Source: Castanea sativa (lineage: Eukaryota; Streptophyta; Magnoliopsida; Fagales; Fagaceae). From it: a stretch of DNA of 64,000 nucleotides. Below, piece by piece: positions 13,034 through 26,830 of the stretch. The stretch is taken from the NCBI RefSeq assembly GCF_040712315.1, contig NC_134022.1, positions 992,001 through 1,056,000 of the forward strand. The letters run 5' to 3'. Position numbers and translations under genes: made by a program. Under the pieces are notes generated by a model. It was not told the origin of the DNA. It saw only the letters and a list, made by a program, of their open reading frames with translations, and made no database searches. Every line of letters begins with the position of its first letter. Position 1 is the first letter of the stretch.

Positions 13034-14349
13034 AGGGGTCTGCATACCTGGCAGAATATTATATACAAGGGAAACACAATTAAATAAAATATAAAAAAAA
13101 ACACTGGTCCTGACTGTAGAGTTTATCCTAAATTGCTTTATATTACAAATTTCTGTGAATGTGCTGTATAAGTGTTTCTATGCCAGCAATTCTCACTTTT
13201 TAATTTTATTTTTTCTCTTTGTGGATCAAGAAAATGCTAAGAGTGCATGAGCAGTCATTGGTGTCAAGACTGCGGTTGTGAAAATGGCTGAAGGCCATCA
13301 GCTGATATGTACGTAGCTTGAAAAACATTTAAGTTGAAATCCTGTGCGTTTGCTATATTCATTGATTTCCAAAATTTTCTCTGCCTACTTTTCACCTTGT
13401 GGACCAAGAAAGTGAAGCAGCCAAGCAACCATTGGGGAGTGACTGTTTGCAAAAATGGTAGAACATGTTTTGAATCCATTTTGGTGGGTTTCAAATGCCA
13501 CTCTGACTCCGGGTTTATGGCCAGACCTGAAAATTATTGGCCTTTCCAGGATTTTGAGAATTCACTATTCAGTGTTGGCTTGGTTTCAACTTCCGCGTCT
13601 TCAGTGCTGTTTGGTCTGCTATTTACTTTAAAGACTTTTGCAAATTCAAAATGCTTCTTGTTATAGCAAACTTTTTGACATGGCTATGCCTATTGTTTCT
13701 AGGGTTGATTTTAGTATCCAGGGAGAAGGTAGCACAGAGAAGCCAGAGTTTCTATCGAAGTAATCCAATCTGTAAGGGGAAGTAACTTATACCCTTACAT
13801 GTTTTTTCAGAGAAACTGCACTGCAGTAGTGCAGTAGTGCTTATTTGCATACAACGTCTCCTTTAAAATTCAGTTGTAACTTGTTCAGTTGTTCATATAC
13901 CATGTTAGGTTTTCTTTTTCTTTTTTATTAAAATCTATTTGGGTAAATCACTTTTCAAAATTGATTGGAAAAAAAAAAAAAAAAGTGAGTAGAAGTTGGA
14001 ATTTATTTACTTTTACTACAAATGAGACAATTTCAATGATTGTGGTCAGTATAGCTAAAGATGAAAGGCGACCTTAAGATGTCAAGGTCTTGCATCGCTT
14101 AGGCAAGAATGTGTACCAAATTCTATATAGTGCCTGTAGAGTTTAAATCACAATAAGTAGTATGTATATAAATTGCTTTGGAATATTTTTGTGCGGTCCT
14201 AGAGCTCTGACTTCGGAATTCAGAAGCTTTTGTGTATGAAGGAGAAGAAAAGGGATTGGGGTTATGTGTTGTGTCCAGATTCCAGAACCTTAGTTCTTTT
14301 TAAACTTTGGATTTGTTCCCTGTCGAGGCCAGTTAATCCCCTGAGTTTG
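13034..14349 (+). other. MOB1 3' UTR and gene-free flank
   Basis: The first part is presumably MOB1 3' UTR; AATAAA-like signals are present near 13083. Two diverged stretches of about 80 bp (around 13205-13285 and 13375-13460, each with a GTGGAYCAAGAAA block) look like an old local duplication. No coding region is recognised, and the open frames here have no plausible family. Confidence 0.4.
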
Positions 14350-15040
14350 AGATCTTATGTGTGGCATTTTGGATGATCTGGAATTGCCGAAACAAAGCTG
14401 TTTTTGAAGTTTCTAATCCAAAACCAGCTGGTCTGTGGTCTAGAGCTTCTATTTACAAGCTGGAATTCATGGGGGCAAACAAGAAACATTTGGCCTCTCT
14501 AGCAGGACCGGTCTGTAGGTGGTCCCCTCCTTCCATAGATACAGTGTTCAAGCTGAGTATTGCTATTTCTCAGTCTTAAGTCTTCATCTTCTGTTGGTGT
14601 GGGGCTGCTTATTCGGAATTCAAAGGGGGGAGGTGATGGCAGCAGCATGTGAACAAGTAAAGGAAGGAACTGAATGCACTCTGGACAGCAGCTTCTGTGG
14701 TACGGATTGCACTTCTTTTCTGTCAAAATATCAGCTTCACTAAGATCATTGCTGAATGCAACTTTGCTGAATTGGTGGACCTTCTTAACTCAGATAGGAT
14801 TTGCTCCCTTGAAGTGGCTTGGATTTTGGAGGATGTTAAGCTAATTTGTGAACATTTTGTTAATATATCATTCGTCTCTGTTCCTTTAAAATGTAATCGT
14901 GCTGCTCTAGCTCTTGCGAGTGTTGTAAAAAAGAATGAGGAGGTCATTGTTTGGATAGAAGAATACTCCTCATTTCTCTTTCCCATTGTACAACATGATA
15001 TTGAATAAAATCTACTATCGTTTCCTCTCAAAAAAAAAAA
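14350..15040 (+). mobile_element. LINE ORF2 3' end (zf-RVT / RNase H remnant) with poly(A)
   Basis: Forward frames contain an IWNCRNKAVFE patch (about 14370) and, near the end, a C-terminal RNase H-like stretch with ALALASVVKKNE followed by VWIEEYSSFLFPIV (about 14905-15005). This is the way many plant L1 ORF2 proteins finish. A TAA and a 10-base A run (15030-15039) close the element. Stops and frameshifts interrupt it, so it is a 5'-truncated dead copy. Confidence 0.65.
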
Positions 15041-16013
15041 TTCAAAATCAAAATCCTTATATGCCTTATTTTCTGTTTTAATTTACAAAACCGGAAAAAA
15101 AAAAATGATAAAATCTCACTCAAACGCAAAATCTTCTCTTGGTGCAGAAGGCAGTGCTCAAGTTGTTCATGAACTTTCGATAATGATTCTAATTTTTAAG
15201 AAGCTCCAAACAGCCGAACTATTTTACTTTTTCTTCTTTTTTTTAAACTCCAAATATTAAGAAATGGTTTTTATGATATTTTCCTAAACCTGGATTGATG
15301 TTAAATGTTATTATTAAGGAAGTGCAAAACAAATTCTGGATTTTTTTTTTTTTTTTTTTTTAACTTAGTTATAATAACTATTTGTAGGGTTGATTGAAAA
15401 TTGCTGACTTCAAATGGAGTATGCGGTCGAGAAGTAGAAGACATACCAAATACGGAATTAACGAGTGCGTTCGGTATCTTAAGTTCGTCAAACTGTCAAA
15501 AACACAATGCAAGACTTCTTCTTCTTTTTTTTTTTCATGGGAATTATGTATTATGTGGTGGAAAAAGTTATTTATTTCTATATTTCAATAGAACTTTTCT
15601 TATTATGTATTTTTAATCAAAGTGTACAATTTAATAAAATATTGTTCATTTAAATCGAGTTTTTTTATTTATTTTTTATATAAATAAATGGGGCATGAGT
15701 GACCACTGCCACCGGTGTTAGTGACTTGTGTGTTAGTGTGTGTATTCCTTTGATTAATGACATCATTGGTGAAGCCCATTGTTTCAACCAAATCGCACCC
15801 GTTTTTGCATTTTATATTCGTGTCCACTTTGAAAAACTTTGTTACAAGCCCATTCTTTATTCTGTTACAAGCCTACTGCCGCATAACATTGGTTTGACTA
15901 TCAATCTAGGCTTGCATAATACAGCCATTTGGACAAGATAAGACTCTATCCAGAATAATTTGCGCATCATATATCTTAAAGAGCTCAATTGGGATCAGAA
16001 TAAAACTTTCTTC

Positions 16014-16073
<60 letters not shown>

Positions 16074-16100
16074 TATGGGAAGACTACTGGGTACCATGGT
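15041..16100. other. Gene-free spacer with (AT)n microsatellite
   Basis: There is a 20-base T run near 15342-15361 and an (AT)n repeat at 16017-16069 of about 26 units. Nothing else is recognised here. Confidence 0.5.
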
Positions 16101-17400
16101 TAGATAATTTCAAACCCATTGCTAAGGACAGCTAATTGATGCAGTGAGAGGAGAGTGGGATTTGGCAAAGTCACAAGACCTGTTTGATGTTAGCTTCAAT
16201 CTGTGCCATTCTTATAATTCCTCTCTCAAAGAGGACTACACCAGATAAAATTATGTGGATAACAAATGCTCAAGGGAGGTTTACAGTGAGGTCAGCATAG
16301 TTTTTGCAACAGAGTGTATGTCAAGAACAGAGAGATCAGTCTGGAAGAAGCTATGGAATTTGAAATTGAAAATACTATAGAGAATAGCTCAGAAAATTTA
16401 ACCTACTATATGCAGGTTACAAGAGTTGGGATAATAGCTTGATGCCAGATACTTCTACGTAACTGGGAGGAGAAGAATTGTCTACACATCTTTAAAGATT
16501 GTATGGTGGTGAAAGCATTCTGGTTCGGAGGAAAGTGGAATTTGAGGCTAGGCAACTGGCCAGCCACCTGCTGCATCAATTCGTCAACCGGTGCATTCCG
16601 TAATTGAGCCTCCTGCTGCTCTACTTCCAAATGAAATTCCCGAAGCTCATTTCCAAACCATGGCAGCAATCATATGGAAGCAAACATGGAGCATAAGAAC
16701 AAAAAAAAACTCCTTTTCTTTTTCAGAAGGCAGAAGTCGATATTAATGTCACGCTGGTGATTACAGACAAGTGATTCCAGGAGCATCTAGCAGTTTCAAA
16801 TCAGCAGAACAAAAATAGCAGTGTCAGGCAGATAAATCATTGGCAAGCACCTCCCTTGTGCTGTTTTAGAATTAATTGTGATTCTGAAATATCTAATATA
16901 CACTTCTGTGCTGCTGTAGCTACAAAAAGATTGGGAAGGAAACATTGTTACTGCAAGCATGAGAACGGAAGTTAAAAGCCTCAGTAAGTGTGGCTGAGGC
17001 TAAAAGTATAACAGGGGTAGTGCTAATTGCTTAATTGCTAAATCTGAGAAAGGTGGAAGTATAAGGTGACTCAAAGATTTGTTTTGATGCACTTAGCAAA
17101 GCCACAGACAAGGAGCACGATCATACAAAACCATGGAGGCTAAGAGCTGTGTTAGAAGATGTGCTTGAAATGACAAAGGAGTTGAATCAAGTTAGATTCA
17201 AGTGAGCAAGAAGGGAGGTAAATGGAGCTGCCCATGTTTTAGCAAAGTGGGGTTTGTTTAATAACTGAAATGGTTTTGTTGATGTTTTATCCTTACGTGA
17301 TTAGTTTAAGCATGTGATCAGGAAGGACGCAGACAGTTGTATTGTTTCTGGATAGTTTGAATGAAGCTTGCTCAATTGTCAACATATATATAAACAGAGA
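16100..17400 (+). mobile_element. Decayed LINE ORF2 fragment (zf-RVT to RNase H)
   Basis: Forward frames show an SVWKKLWNLKLK block (about 16330), typical of the start of the plant L1 zf-RVT domain. Much further on there is an RNase H-type end with REVNGAAHVLAKWG (about 17212-17252). Multiple stops separate them. No poly(A) tail or target duplication could be fixed. It lies downstream of the TMEM45 gene in opposite orientation. Confidence 0.55.
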
Positions 17401-17695
17401 GCAAGAGAAGCAATGTAAAACTGTATAATAGAGGTAGATGGTACAAAAAGTATCATGTAATTTTCATTGACAAAATTACTGTTTTAGTTTGATCATCGTA
17501 CAAAAAGTTCTTATTTTAACTATAACTATTCTACAAGGTGTTGATGTACATTCAAATGCTATGCAAACAGAATAAAACAATTTCATGTCTCACATGCTTC
17601 CTTAAGAAGACTGGAAATAACTGGAAATTAAATAAAAAAAAAAAAATTATACCCCACTTCAGAAGACTGGAAAATAATTGATATTGAATACCTCA

Positions 17696-20600
17696 CTATT
17701 CTTGATTAATTTCTCCCTGAACTGCACGCAAGCTCCCTAGTTCAGAATGCCCATATCTTGAAGCCACAAAACCAAATGATCCCACAGCAGCAACAAGGAC
17801 ACCAAGGACCAGTGCAAAGAGCTGGAAGTTTGCAAGCAACTCACCTCGGACCTCACTGTCTTTTGAGTGACAAGATATCTGGCTTTCCTTTAGGTGGCAT
17901 CCTTCTGGCATCATAGGGCCATAGAGAGTGAATGCAGTCTGATAGAACCAGAGACCTTGGAGAGTTATAGCGAAGCCACAGCAAAAATCAATTGGGAAGC
18001 TGCTTGGAAAGAGGGCTCCAGCAACAGTGGACAGTACACAAAGGCCTATCAGGAGAACAAGGAGAAAATGGTAGTACCCCTCAAGGCCTTTATGGGTTGT
18101 TGAGTGAAAGTAGAATAGGAGATACTCAGCACAGAATGCTGAGGAGACAATCAAACAAAGAGCTCCTTCTGGCAAGGGAAGAAACCTAAACAAAGAAGTA
18201 TAGAAATAAAAAAGAGAAATAAGAAAAAAAATCCATAATTACAGTTTTAAATCTTACTATTAACAGTGATTGTTGTGTGAAATTTAGCAATTACATAATA
18301 AACACAAGATATGCTGTGGTGAACCTCTTTTTATCAAGCAGACAGAATTCTGTTAATAGTACTGGAAGCATTGGATTTTTAAAATGACAAGGTGTGCAAT
18401 ATATTGATCAAAATCAATTTGAACTTACAGAAAATTGAAAAATAAAAGATGTGATTATCATCTTCAAGCTTATTGAGGCAATGCTTCAAACAAAACTATC
18501 TTGACCTAACAACTCTAACCAAACACCCAGCATGCAACAACAATGTTACAGCGCTCATGAATCAAAGGATTGCCAAATTTAATAATCATTCGGTCACTAA
18601 TATTAACAAGGTTTCCTATGATATGCATGAAGGCATAAAATAAATATCTAGCAAGAATTGCTAAGAAAAAAAATTAATTTTCCAAAATGTTTTGGAGCAT
18701 ATAAATCTCATAAAAACAATAAGCAGACAAATTCTAGAATGTTATTATTATTTTTTTTTAGAAGAAAATTCTAGAATGTTATAGTTAGCCAAGGTTTCAT
18801 AAGGTATAGGATAGGTGAAAAAGATATAACTTATATTTTAAATATACTTTCAATTCTTAATTTTTGGTTTGTTTTATTTCTAATAAATTAATTTCTGGTT
18901 GGAAGTGTAAACATACCTTCATTTCACTGAAAATCTCTTAGAAACTAACAGAGGTAGGTGCAGTTGACAACAAGGCCTCAGGCACACAATAGCAAAATAT
19001 ATGATGCAAGATAAAACTCTGTGCACTGTAAATACAAGAGGAAAAAGAAAAAGAAAAAGGAAAAAGAAAACCTTTTTGTCTGTTTCTTAGACAAATGTAT
19101 AACTGTGGCAATCATAGCACTGTAGAACTAACAAATTCATAAGAAAGTTTATAGGAAATCAATATCAGCAGTTTTTGTATTATAATTATTTTTAAATTTA
19201 GATTGGTAAGTACACTTTTCATGAATCCATGAGTTGTCACCTAACTCTCCACCCCTTATAGGTGGAGGGGATGCCATTTGGGCCAAAGATCACAAGTGGG
19301 TATGATTAGTATTTTAGATCTGGGATATTTTATTATTTGTATAAAAGATAGTACATACATTTGTCTTGATGAGTCAAATTACAAATTATGGTGAAAGTAT
19401 AAAAAAGATACTGCATTGATTGATATTTCACACAAAAATCAGGAGAGACAACTAGAAGAGATACCCAGGAAAGCTCCCTGGTGAAAATGCATTCTCAAAG
19501 GTTCACAACCCCTTTTTCACACTGCAGTTTATGAAAACTATGCCATTTTTTTTTTCTCTCAAATATCCATTTTCCCACTATATCCCACAATATTATTCTT
19601 GGACAACTTGTTGGACTATAAGTAGTGGTGGAGTCAGGATTTCAATTTAGGGGGCAAGATTAAAAGACAATAAAAAAAATAGCCTAAAGAAAATCAATTA
19701 ATATTAATAATAAATAAATAAACAATTGTAAACAACTATAACTGTTATAACATTTGTTGTGTCTCTAACATTACTTATTATTATTATATTATATTGTGTA
19801 TAATATTAATATGGGGCCCATTGATTGAGTTGTTGTGGCTGATATGAAAGGGAAAAAAAAAAGGATTGGGGAGAAAATATAAAAGAGCAGTGGGAATGGT
19901 GTGGTGTGGTGAAATCATGTGTGACAGTGGCTTTCAAGAAGTGAGAGCTGGTGTCTCTTTCTTAGGTGCTAGGCTTATTGATTAAGTAGTATAGGTTTTT
20001 GGCTTTTTCCTTATGTGAGTGGTACAAATTGGTTATTGTGGCAATGCTTCTTTATTTTTTCTTTTCCCATGTCAGGAGGGGCAAGACCTTAAAGAGTTAA
20101 AGTTGTTTCATTTAAAATTCATTTTTTGAGAAGCCAAGGGGGCACTTGCCCCCTCTCGCCCCCCCTTGGCTCCGCCCTTGACTATAAGCAAGGCACTAAT
20201 GGCCTAAGTTTTGCTGTATATAATGGTCGTTTTAGAACCGCATGCAAATGCCTCTAATCAGATATTCTGCTTTTGAGGTTATGTTTTGTTTTTAAAACAC
20301 AGAACTTCCAATCTTCAATAAAAATCCACATTCCTTACTTGAACCATGGCATGACTTTGCGCCTAAAGCAGTGCTCAGTCACAAATTTTTAGTAAGGAAA
20401 TACTGTTTTCCCCTTACAATATATCTGTTTGCCAATCCTCTACCACAGTTCTAATTACTTGTGACTACCACACTACCATGAACAAGAGGGCAAAGATAAC
20501 TTATAATGATACTTTTTTTTTCTTATGGAAATCAGCAGAATCATCCTTCCTACATTCATTTTAAGGCACCATTTCCCATTTTAAATGTTTTAAGGCAAAA

Positions 20601-21500
20601 CACAAATTGATTTATGCTTATGCCAAACACAGACGTGAAACAAGCCCAAATTATAAGTAAGTAATTTGCAGATAGAAATAAACAGTGAGGTAGAATTTAA
20701 GAGCGTCTCAATTAGAACTTCAAAACTTTAATTTTCTGCCATCCATGCATGTGGAAAGAGAAACTGACTCAAACAAAAAGATCAATTATACCCAATGATT
20801 ACAGGCTTAAATTTCCAAATCAATCCAAGAAAAATTCTACTATTACCTTTTGTTTTCTAAGCAACCCACAAACAAAAAGCACTTATATTTAAGATTTTTA
20901 ACAAATAACAAAGCAGCTATAAGCATTATAAATCACATCATATCAGTATTTGCAAAATTAGAATTCAAGGAAGCCGAAGTTATAGAAGGCTTAGCTATTA
21001 TCACTTCATCAACACCAAGAAGTGAAAATCTTATCAAGTATAGATTTATCTTTTCTAAGTTACCAAACAGAGAACTACAAATCAAGATATACATTATCAT
21101 ACAGAAAAAGGAGATGAATTGAACAAGAAAATAAGTATTGACTATTGACTAACCTTGTCTTCTGAGAGAGCAGAGCAACCAAACCAAAGATGAAGAACAT
21201 GAGGAGCATCCCTGAATGCTCGAAATCATTCATGTGGTAAGGATTCAAGACCCCATTCACAAAAAACTTGAGGTGGGTCGAATACAAAAGCTCAATACAC
21301 ATATCAATAAAAGCACCAATCACAATAACATAAAGCTCCAAGTACTTGAGCCTTCCATCAAAACCAGGCACAGGGTTCCAAACCTGAACCTTATACTTTT
21401 TTGGGTTCACTACATATCGAACCAAAGAGCTCCATACGTGCCACAACCCAACTACTAGAAACAATGTTCCTGGTAGAACATGACCCTTGAAAGATCCCAT
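17696..21500 (-). CDS. TMEM45/DUF716 family membrane protein, 2 exons
   Basis: Exons on the minus strand are 21500-21154 and 18185-17696. Donor and acceptor are GT-AG, and the junction codon (AG|G, Arg116) keeps the frame, giving 278 residues. The start [11 protein letters not shown] is typical of plant DUF716 proteins; an in-frame ATG 19 codons upstream is less likely. About seven hydrophobic segments are seen, near residues 8-28, 52-73, 95-111, 122-143, 153-174, 182-203 and 235-257. Conserved family patches include the HVLPGTLF region in segment 1 and the ND-FEHSGM stretch before segment 3. Human TMEM45 relatives are multi-pass membrane proteins; some plant members are described as induced by viral infection, but the molecular role is not established. 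The single 2.97-kb intron carries a Mutator-type MITE at 19623-20179. No break is seen. Confidence 0.9.
19623..20179. mobile_element. 557-bp Mutator-type MITE in TMEM45 intron
   Basis: A 9-bp direct repeat GACTATAAG flanks it exactly (19614-19622 and 20180-20188), the target length of Mutator-like elements. The ends are short inverted repeats: GGTGGAGTCA at the left and, reverse complemented, GGCGGAGCCA at the right. The interior is AT-rich with no transposase, so it is non-autonomous. Confidence 0.75.
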
Positions 21501-24201
21501 CTTTATATTCTTATTACTATTATTATTTACCACTCTCTGAGTCTGAGATACAATCAATCAGCTTAAGCCTCTGAATAGTTCTTTCACCAAACTTCTGCTT
21601 GTGTTGTGTGTTCTTGAATCAACCAGGAGCACCCTCTTCTGTTCACACGGATACAACTCTCTTTTTCCTTCTTGTATTATGTAACAGCAGACTTTCTCAA
21701 GAAAAATTAAAAGTATGCGTTTTTTAATTCATGGGTTTTTTGTTTTAGCTGTGCCGGGTTGACCTGACTCAGCAACTGCACCAAAGAAACCAAATGAAGA
21801 AGAAAAACTTGTTGAATTTCTATAGGTTCAGCAAAATAAAAGGTCTTTAAATGTGAGAAAAACCATCCACCAAACTGAGATCATCAAAAAATTTGTGACA
21901 AATAGTCAAAGACTTCCTTTTGACGTTAAAAAGAAAAAATGGGTTCTCATCAAAAAAAAGAAAAGAAAAAAAAGGGTCAAAAATTGAAAGAGAGTAAAAA
22001 ACAAGCCCACCCCATCCCCACCTGTTAGTCAAAGATTGAAGGCCCGAATGAAGAAACCCAACTTTTACACAAAACCAAAGCACAAATTCTCAATTTTTAT
22101 TTTGGTAAAAGTTGAGAAAAAGAAACTTTTTTGGTTTGCTTTTAAAAGAATGAGAAACGAAAGAATTGAGCACTTTTAGGTAGCAATTAACAATTGATTG
22201 GGTATGTAACTGTAAAGGCCAAAAAAATAATAATATAAAAAATTGTATAAATCAAAAGATGATGATGATAATGATGTACTTACATATACAAAATAATAAT
22301 ATTATATATCTGATAGATACTTGGTTCTCATGTGGGTTTCGCTGCAGCAGCCACCACCTGCTGCTTCTTCTCCTCTCTCTCTCTCTCTTTCTTTCTTTTT
22401 TATATATATAAAAATATATAATTCACTGAATTTTTTAATAATAAAAGAAATGGGAAAAAAAAATAGTGGGATTTTGTGGATCTGAGATTGAAGATAATCG
22501 GGAAAGCAAAGGAAGAGAGTTTCTATGAATAGTTATTAATACGTGTCTGTCAGTGAAATGCGAATAATAAGGAAAAAAAAAAAGAGGTCCAGAAGAGTTT
22601 GTGTATTGTGGCTGTCGGTAATATCAATGTTCATGTCTCTCTCTCTAGTCTCTACTACAGTAACAAAACACAATCCCATGATTCCTTCATCAACACAATT
22701 ATACAAAAAAGTCTGTTCTGACTGATCGCGATGTCCTCGATTAGGGAGGTGGGGTCCGTAAGTAACCCATCTACATCACTGCACTCGATCATTTCATTTG
22801 TACGTTATTTCTAGATTGCAATTTGCAAACGTCCCATAGATATTATAAATCGTTGCAAAGATTTAGATATTGTTGATTAAGTTTTTCTTTTTAGATTTTG
22901 CTGGGCGTATTTTTTTTTATTAGATTAGAGTGTATATTTTAGTTAAGTAGTCATATGATTTAATTTTAAGTGAAAAATTTAAGGAATAGTACCTAAAGTA
23001 TTGTACTTAAATTTTGTCCATAAATTATTAGTCTCATCAAACGCACTTTGTACCTGTAATGAGTTTTTTTTTTTTGTAGAAAAAAAACCTGTGTTTTTAT
23101 TTTATATATAATTTTTATTTTGAAAATCTAATTTATAAATAAATAAATAAAAACAATTTAAAAATCAATAGGAAAGTAGCCATATTTTTTAAGTAATATT
23201 TTAGTGAGAGTTGAAGTTGTATTTTTTACCGGATTATTCTTTAATTTTGTCTCTAATTAAACATAGGGGTGTAGGGCTATTTTTTAACCAAAAAAAAAAA
23301 GAGTATTCCAAATAGGAGAAGCCCTTAAATAGTACTAAAGAAAAAAAAAATCAGATGAGTGACTTCCAACTTATAATTAATTTTCTTACAAACAGTTTCC
23401 AGCCATTTGCATTAGTCATGATTTAGTTACTTATTTCTATCAATAACTTTGCAGTATTTTTTTTTTTTTTTTTTTAGTTTCAACTATTAGAGATCCTACC
23501 AGTTAAATTACTACTAGAAAAAAGTATTTTGTATCAAACAATACCACGTCATCCATATTAAAATTCAAAAAATGAGAGACATGTGTATAAAAAGTACTGT
23601 CCACTAACACATATCTCTCATTTGTTAGTAGGATAGTTATTTTTTGCTGACTTATCTCACGTTTATTGAATTTTGATATTGCTAACATGGTATCATTTGA
23701 TACTAAGTACCTTCTCAATAACTGGAACCCACACCAACAACCTTGTAGCCTAATTGGACACTTTCTATTATTTCTAAAGAAAATATTTAGGATTCATTGT
23801 AACTATTAAATCTATAATCTAATCTGATATTTGATATCTAATCTTTGTTTGAGTAAACAGTAATACCTATTAGAATACACACGAAAATAATAATAGTGTT
23901 TTAAACTTAGTTTATAATACATTACATAATCAGAGTACAATTACAAAAAGGCCTAACCTTTGTAGTTGTAAACTGTGGTTATAAACAACGGACACTAAAC
24001 ACACACAACCAATGTAGGATAAACATCCTTATTATCTTTTTTTGAGTAAACAATAATACCTATTAGAAGTTTAGAACACACATGAAAATAATAATAGTGT
24101 TTTAAACTGGGTTTATAATACATTACATAACCAAATACAATTACAAAATGGCCTAACATTTATAGTTGTAGACTAGGCCTAATCTAATCTATATATATAT
24201 A
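21501..24201. other. TMEM45 upstream region and repeat debris
   Basis: The part nearest the gene is the likely 5' UTR and promoter, with a (CT)n tract at about 22370-22390. Beyond it are a hAT-MITE fragment (about 22980-23025) and a minus-strand Helitron-like 5' terminus (about 23200-23341, with CTATTTAAGGGC in reverse). A direct repeat of about 130 bp has its copies at about 23855-23995 and 24043-24180. No gene is recognised. Confidence 0.45.
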
Positions 24202-24203
24202 TA

Positions 24204-24819
24204 CGCTCTGTTTGTTTTAACAATGGTGTTTTCTAGAAAATGAGTCATTTTCTAATAAGCATTTTCTATAAAATTATCTCATTTTCTAATATTTGTTAAT
24301 TACTATAAATGAGTTGAAAAATAACCTCCTAACTTCCCTTATTTAACTTACTGTGAGATATAGTTGTTTTCCAAAAAAAAATTAATGGAAAACGATCTCT
24401 AAAAATAAGACATTTTTTTTATGTTGACCAAATATAGTTTTTCTTTTATTCATATTTTTTTATGTTATCAAACACTTGAAAACTATCTTTACACAAGGTT
24501 TTTCATCGAAATAAATGAAGCAATGAGTCAAAGGAAAGATAGTTTTCAAGTGTTTGGTAGCATAAAAAAAGATGAGTCAAAGGAAAACTATCTTTGGTCA
24601 ATATAAAAAGTATAGCTTATTTTTAGAATTGTTTTCCATTAATTTTTTTTTGAAAACAACTCTATCTCACATCAAGCTAAATAAGAGAAGTTAAGAGACT
24701 GTTTTTCAATTTATTTAAAGTTACTACAAAACATTGGAAAATAAGATAGTTTTATAGAAAATGCTTCTTGGAAAATGACTCATTTTCTAGAAAAAATCAT
24801 TGTTGAAACAAACAGAGCG
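24204..24819. mobile_element. 616-bp foldback MITE with TA target duplication
   Basis: The element begins CGCTCTGTTTGTTT and ends AAACAAACAGAGCG, and TA flanks it on both sides (24202-24203, 24820-24821). The two halves are complementary almost throughout, from TTTCTAGAAAATGAGTCATT paired with AATGACTCATTTTCTAGAAA in to an inner pair CAAACACTTGAAAACTATC / GATAGTTTTCAAGTGTTTG, leaving only a short loop of roughly 60 bases near 24500-24535. A transcript would be one long hairpin. A TA target points to the Tc1/mariner group, but the termini are not the classic Stowaway sequence. Confidence 0.75.
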
Positions 24820-24821
24820 TA

Positions 24822-25949
24822 ATAAGAAAAACTAAGATAAAATTCAACTGGGTTCTAAATTGGATTCCAACTGTTATTTAATTTTGCACCACGTGTCCTA
24901 ATTAAGTTTTTAAAATTTTTGTTCTAGGTGAGTTAATGAGGTGCAAAAGACAAAGAGTCTAATATAAATAAATTTTCAAAAACCTAATAAAAAAAAAAGA
25001 GTAAACTTATGTGTGTATCCAAAAGAAATTAAAAATAAAATAAAAGAGAGTATAATAATAATAATAATGGAATTATTACAATATGGAATTAGAAGTTTTT
25101 AATATTAATACGGAATTAGAAGTTTTTCACAATCAAATAATGAAGTTATTGGATGTCAAAAAGATAATAATAATGATGTTGAAGATTGCATAAAACTGTA
25201 TAAAAGAGAATAAGGAACGACATTAATTCTAAAATACAATCGATGTAGTGTTGGAATATCTGTGAAGGAATGCGTAAACGAGGAACATCTGTGAAGGAAA
25301 ATTAGTGGAGACAAATATTGGGTTTGCTCATGTGCTAGAATGTACATCTGGGATTGATATTTTGATAGGGACTTGACTAAATTGGACTTTTTGAATGTGG
25401 ATAGCTGGTTATGGTCCCTTTTGGAGGTAGGTGTTGTAAAGCCCCTTTTGGATACTGATAGTATAAAGATACTGATGACTAAAAGAGTGCTTCTTTTTGT
25501 GAAGTTATGGATTAGTGTAAATGTATTATTACAATCTGCTGTTGAAGGAATGTAAGTATAGTGCAAAGAAAGTGAACCTATGGTTAGTTGTATGACATAT
25601 TGTATTAGAAAAATATGCTTTTGAAGGAATGTATATATGTTGTTGTGTATAATTATGTAAAATAATCTCCCAATTTGTGTTATTAACTTATTGTGTGTAT
25701 AACATCTGGGTAGATCACCTAATGAAATGTAAAATATTCTACATCATTTACAATATTTGTCACCATAAATGCTAGGTTCCTAATATCAAGTATACAACTA
25801 TTAGACTACACAAATCAGGGCAGTGACTTGGGCATATCGATAGGAAGCAATTTATTCTTTCCTATTCTATTGTACATTAACTTATATATATATATATATA
25901 TATATATTAATGGTCAATATAATATATACTTTTCAGTCAAACTATCATA
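24822..25949. other. Gene-free AT-rich spacer
   Basis: It contains short triplet runs (about 25050-25068) and a (TA)n run at about 25882-25908. The open frames here (for example at 25156-25566 on the minus strand) have no recognisable family or codon pattern, and nothing else is identified. Confidence 0.45.
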
Positions 25950-25954
25950 TATAT

Positions 25955-26784
25955 TGTAACACCCCAACCCAACTTTATAGTTAAACTATGTGTTTGAGTG
26001 GTTAATTATTATTTTAAGCTACTTTCTTTCTATAATTAACAGAAGAGTATTTAATAAACATATAATTTTATAATATCATTGAATAAGAATTGTAAAGAAT
26101 ATAAATAATTGAATGGCTATTTGTATTATAAATATATACTAAGTATGTACAAAACTATATTAAGTGGTTTAAATTGTTAGATACATGGTGTTTTAATTAG
26201 GTACGATGAATGAGATGTTATAGTAGAAATTTTCACCCACACATTCAACCAAGTGAAATTCAACATGTTGACACATGTTATCTTCTTAAACCCCAAAGAC
26301 TAAGACTTGGCCAGCCATGCAATGAACAAGCTCCACCTAGCTTCTTCTTTGACTTTTCTCAAGACATTAGAACTTCCAAGAAGCTATCTCCCTCTCTGTT
26401 TCCACGGGTCCAATAAATCAAAATTCTCACCTCACTTTACTCTCTTTTCTCTTCAGGAAAGAGCTAGAAGCTCTCTTGAGTCTCTTTTCCAAACCCACAG
26501 GTCCACATATTAAAAGAAATATAAGTTCCATCTCATTTCTTCTTTCTACTCTCTCAAAGAAACTAGAAGACTCAACAACTCTCTCAAGCTCTCTACCTCT
26601 CATTCTTTCTGGTCCAGCCACTAGGAAAGGGAAATCCTTTCATGCAAGAGTGATTCTATTTCTATTTTCCCCTTAAACTTGGTAAGGGTTCTAGCTACTC
26701 TCACCTTAGAATCCATGATTTCTCCATGAAATTTCTAGTAATGGTATTTGTGGTTTGTAAAATTAGGAAATCATGAATCTATGA

Positions 26785-26830
<46 letters not shown>

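Noticed and set aside
14723..15031. Minus-strand open frame over the LINE end
   Set aside because: It is the complement of the LINE RNase H tail and has no recognised family.
17894..18189. Forward open frames opposite TMEM45 exon 2
   Set aside because: They are antisense shadows of a well-supported exon.
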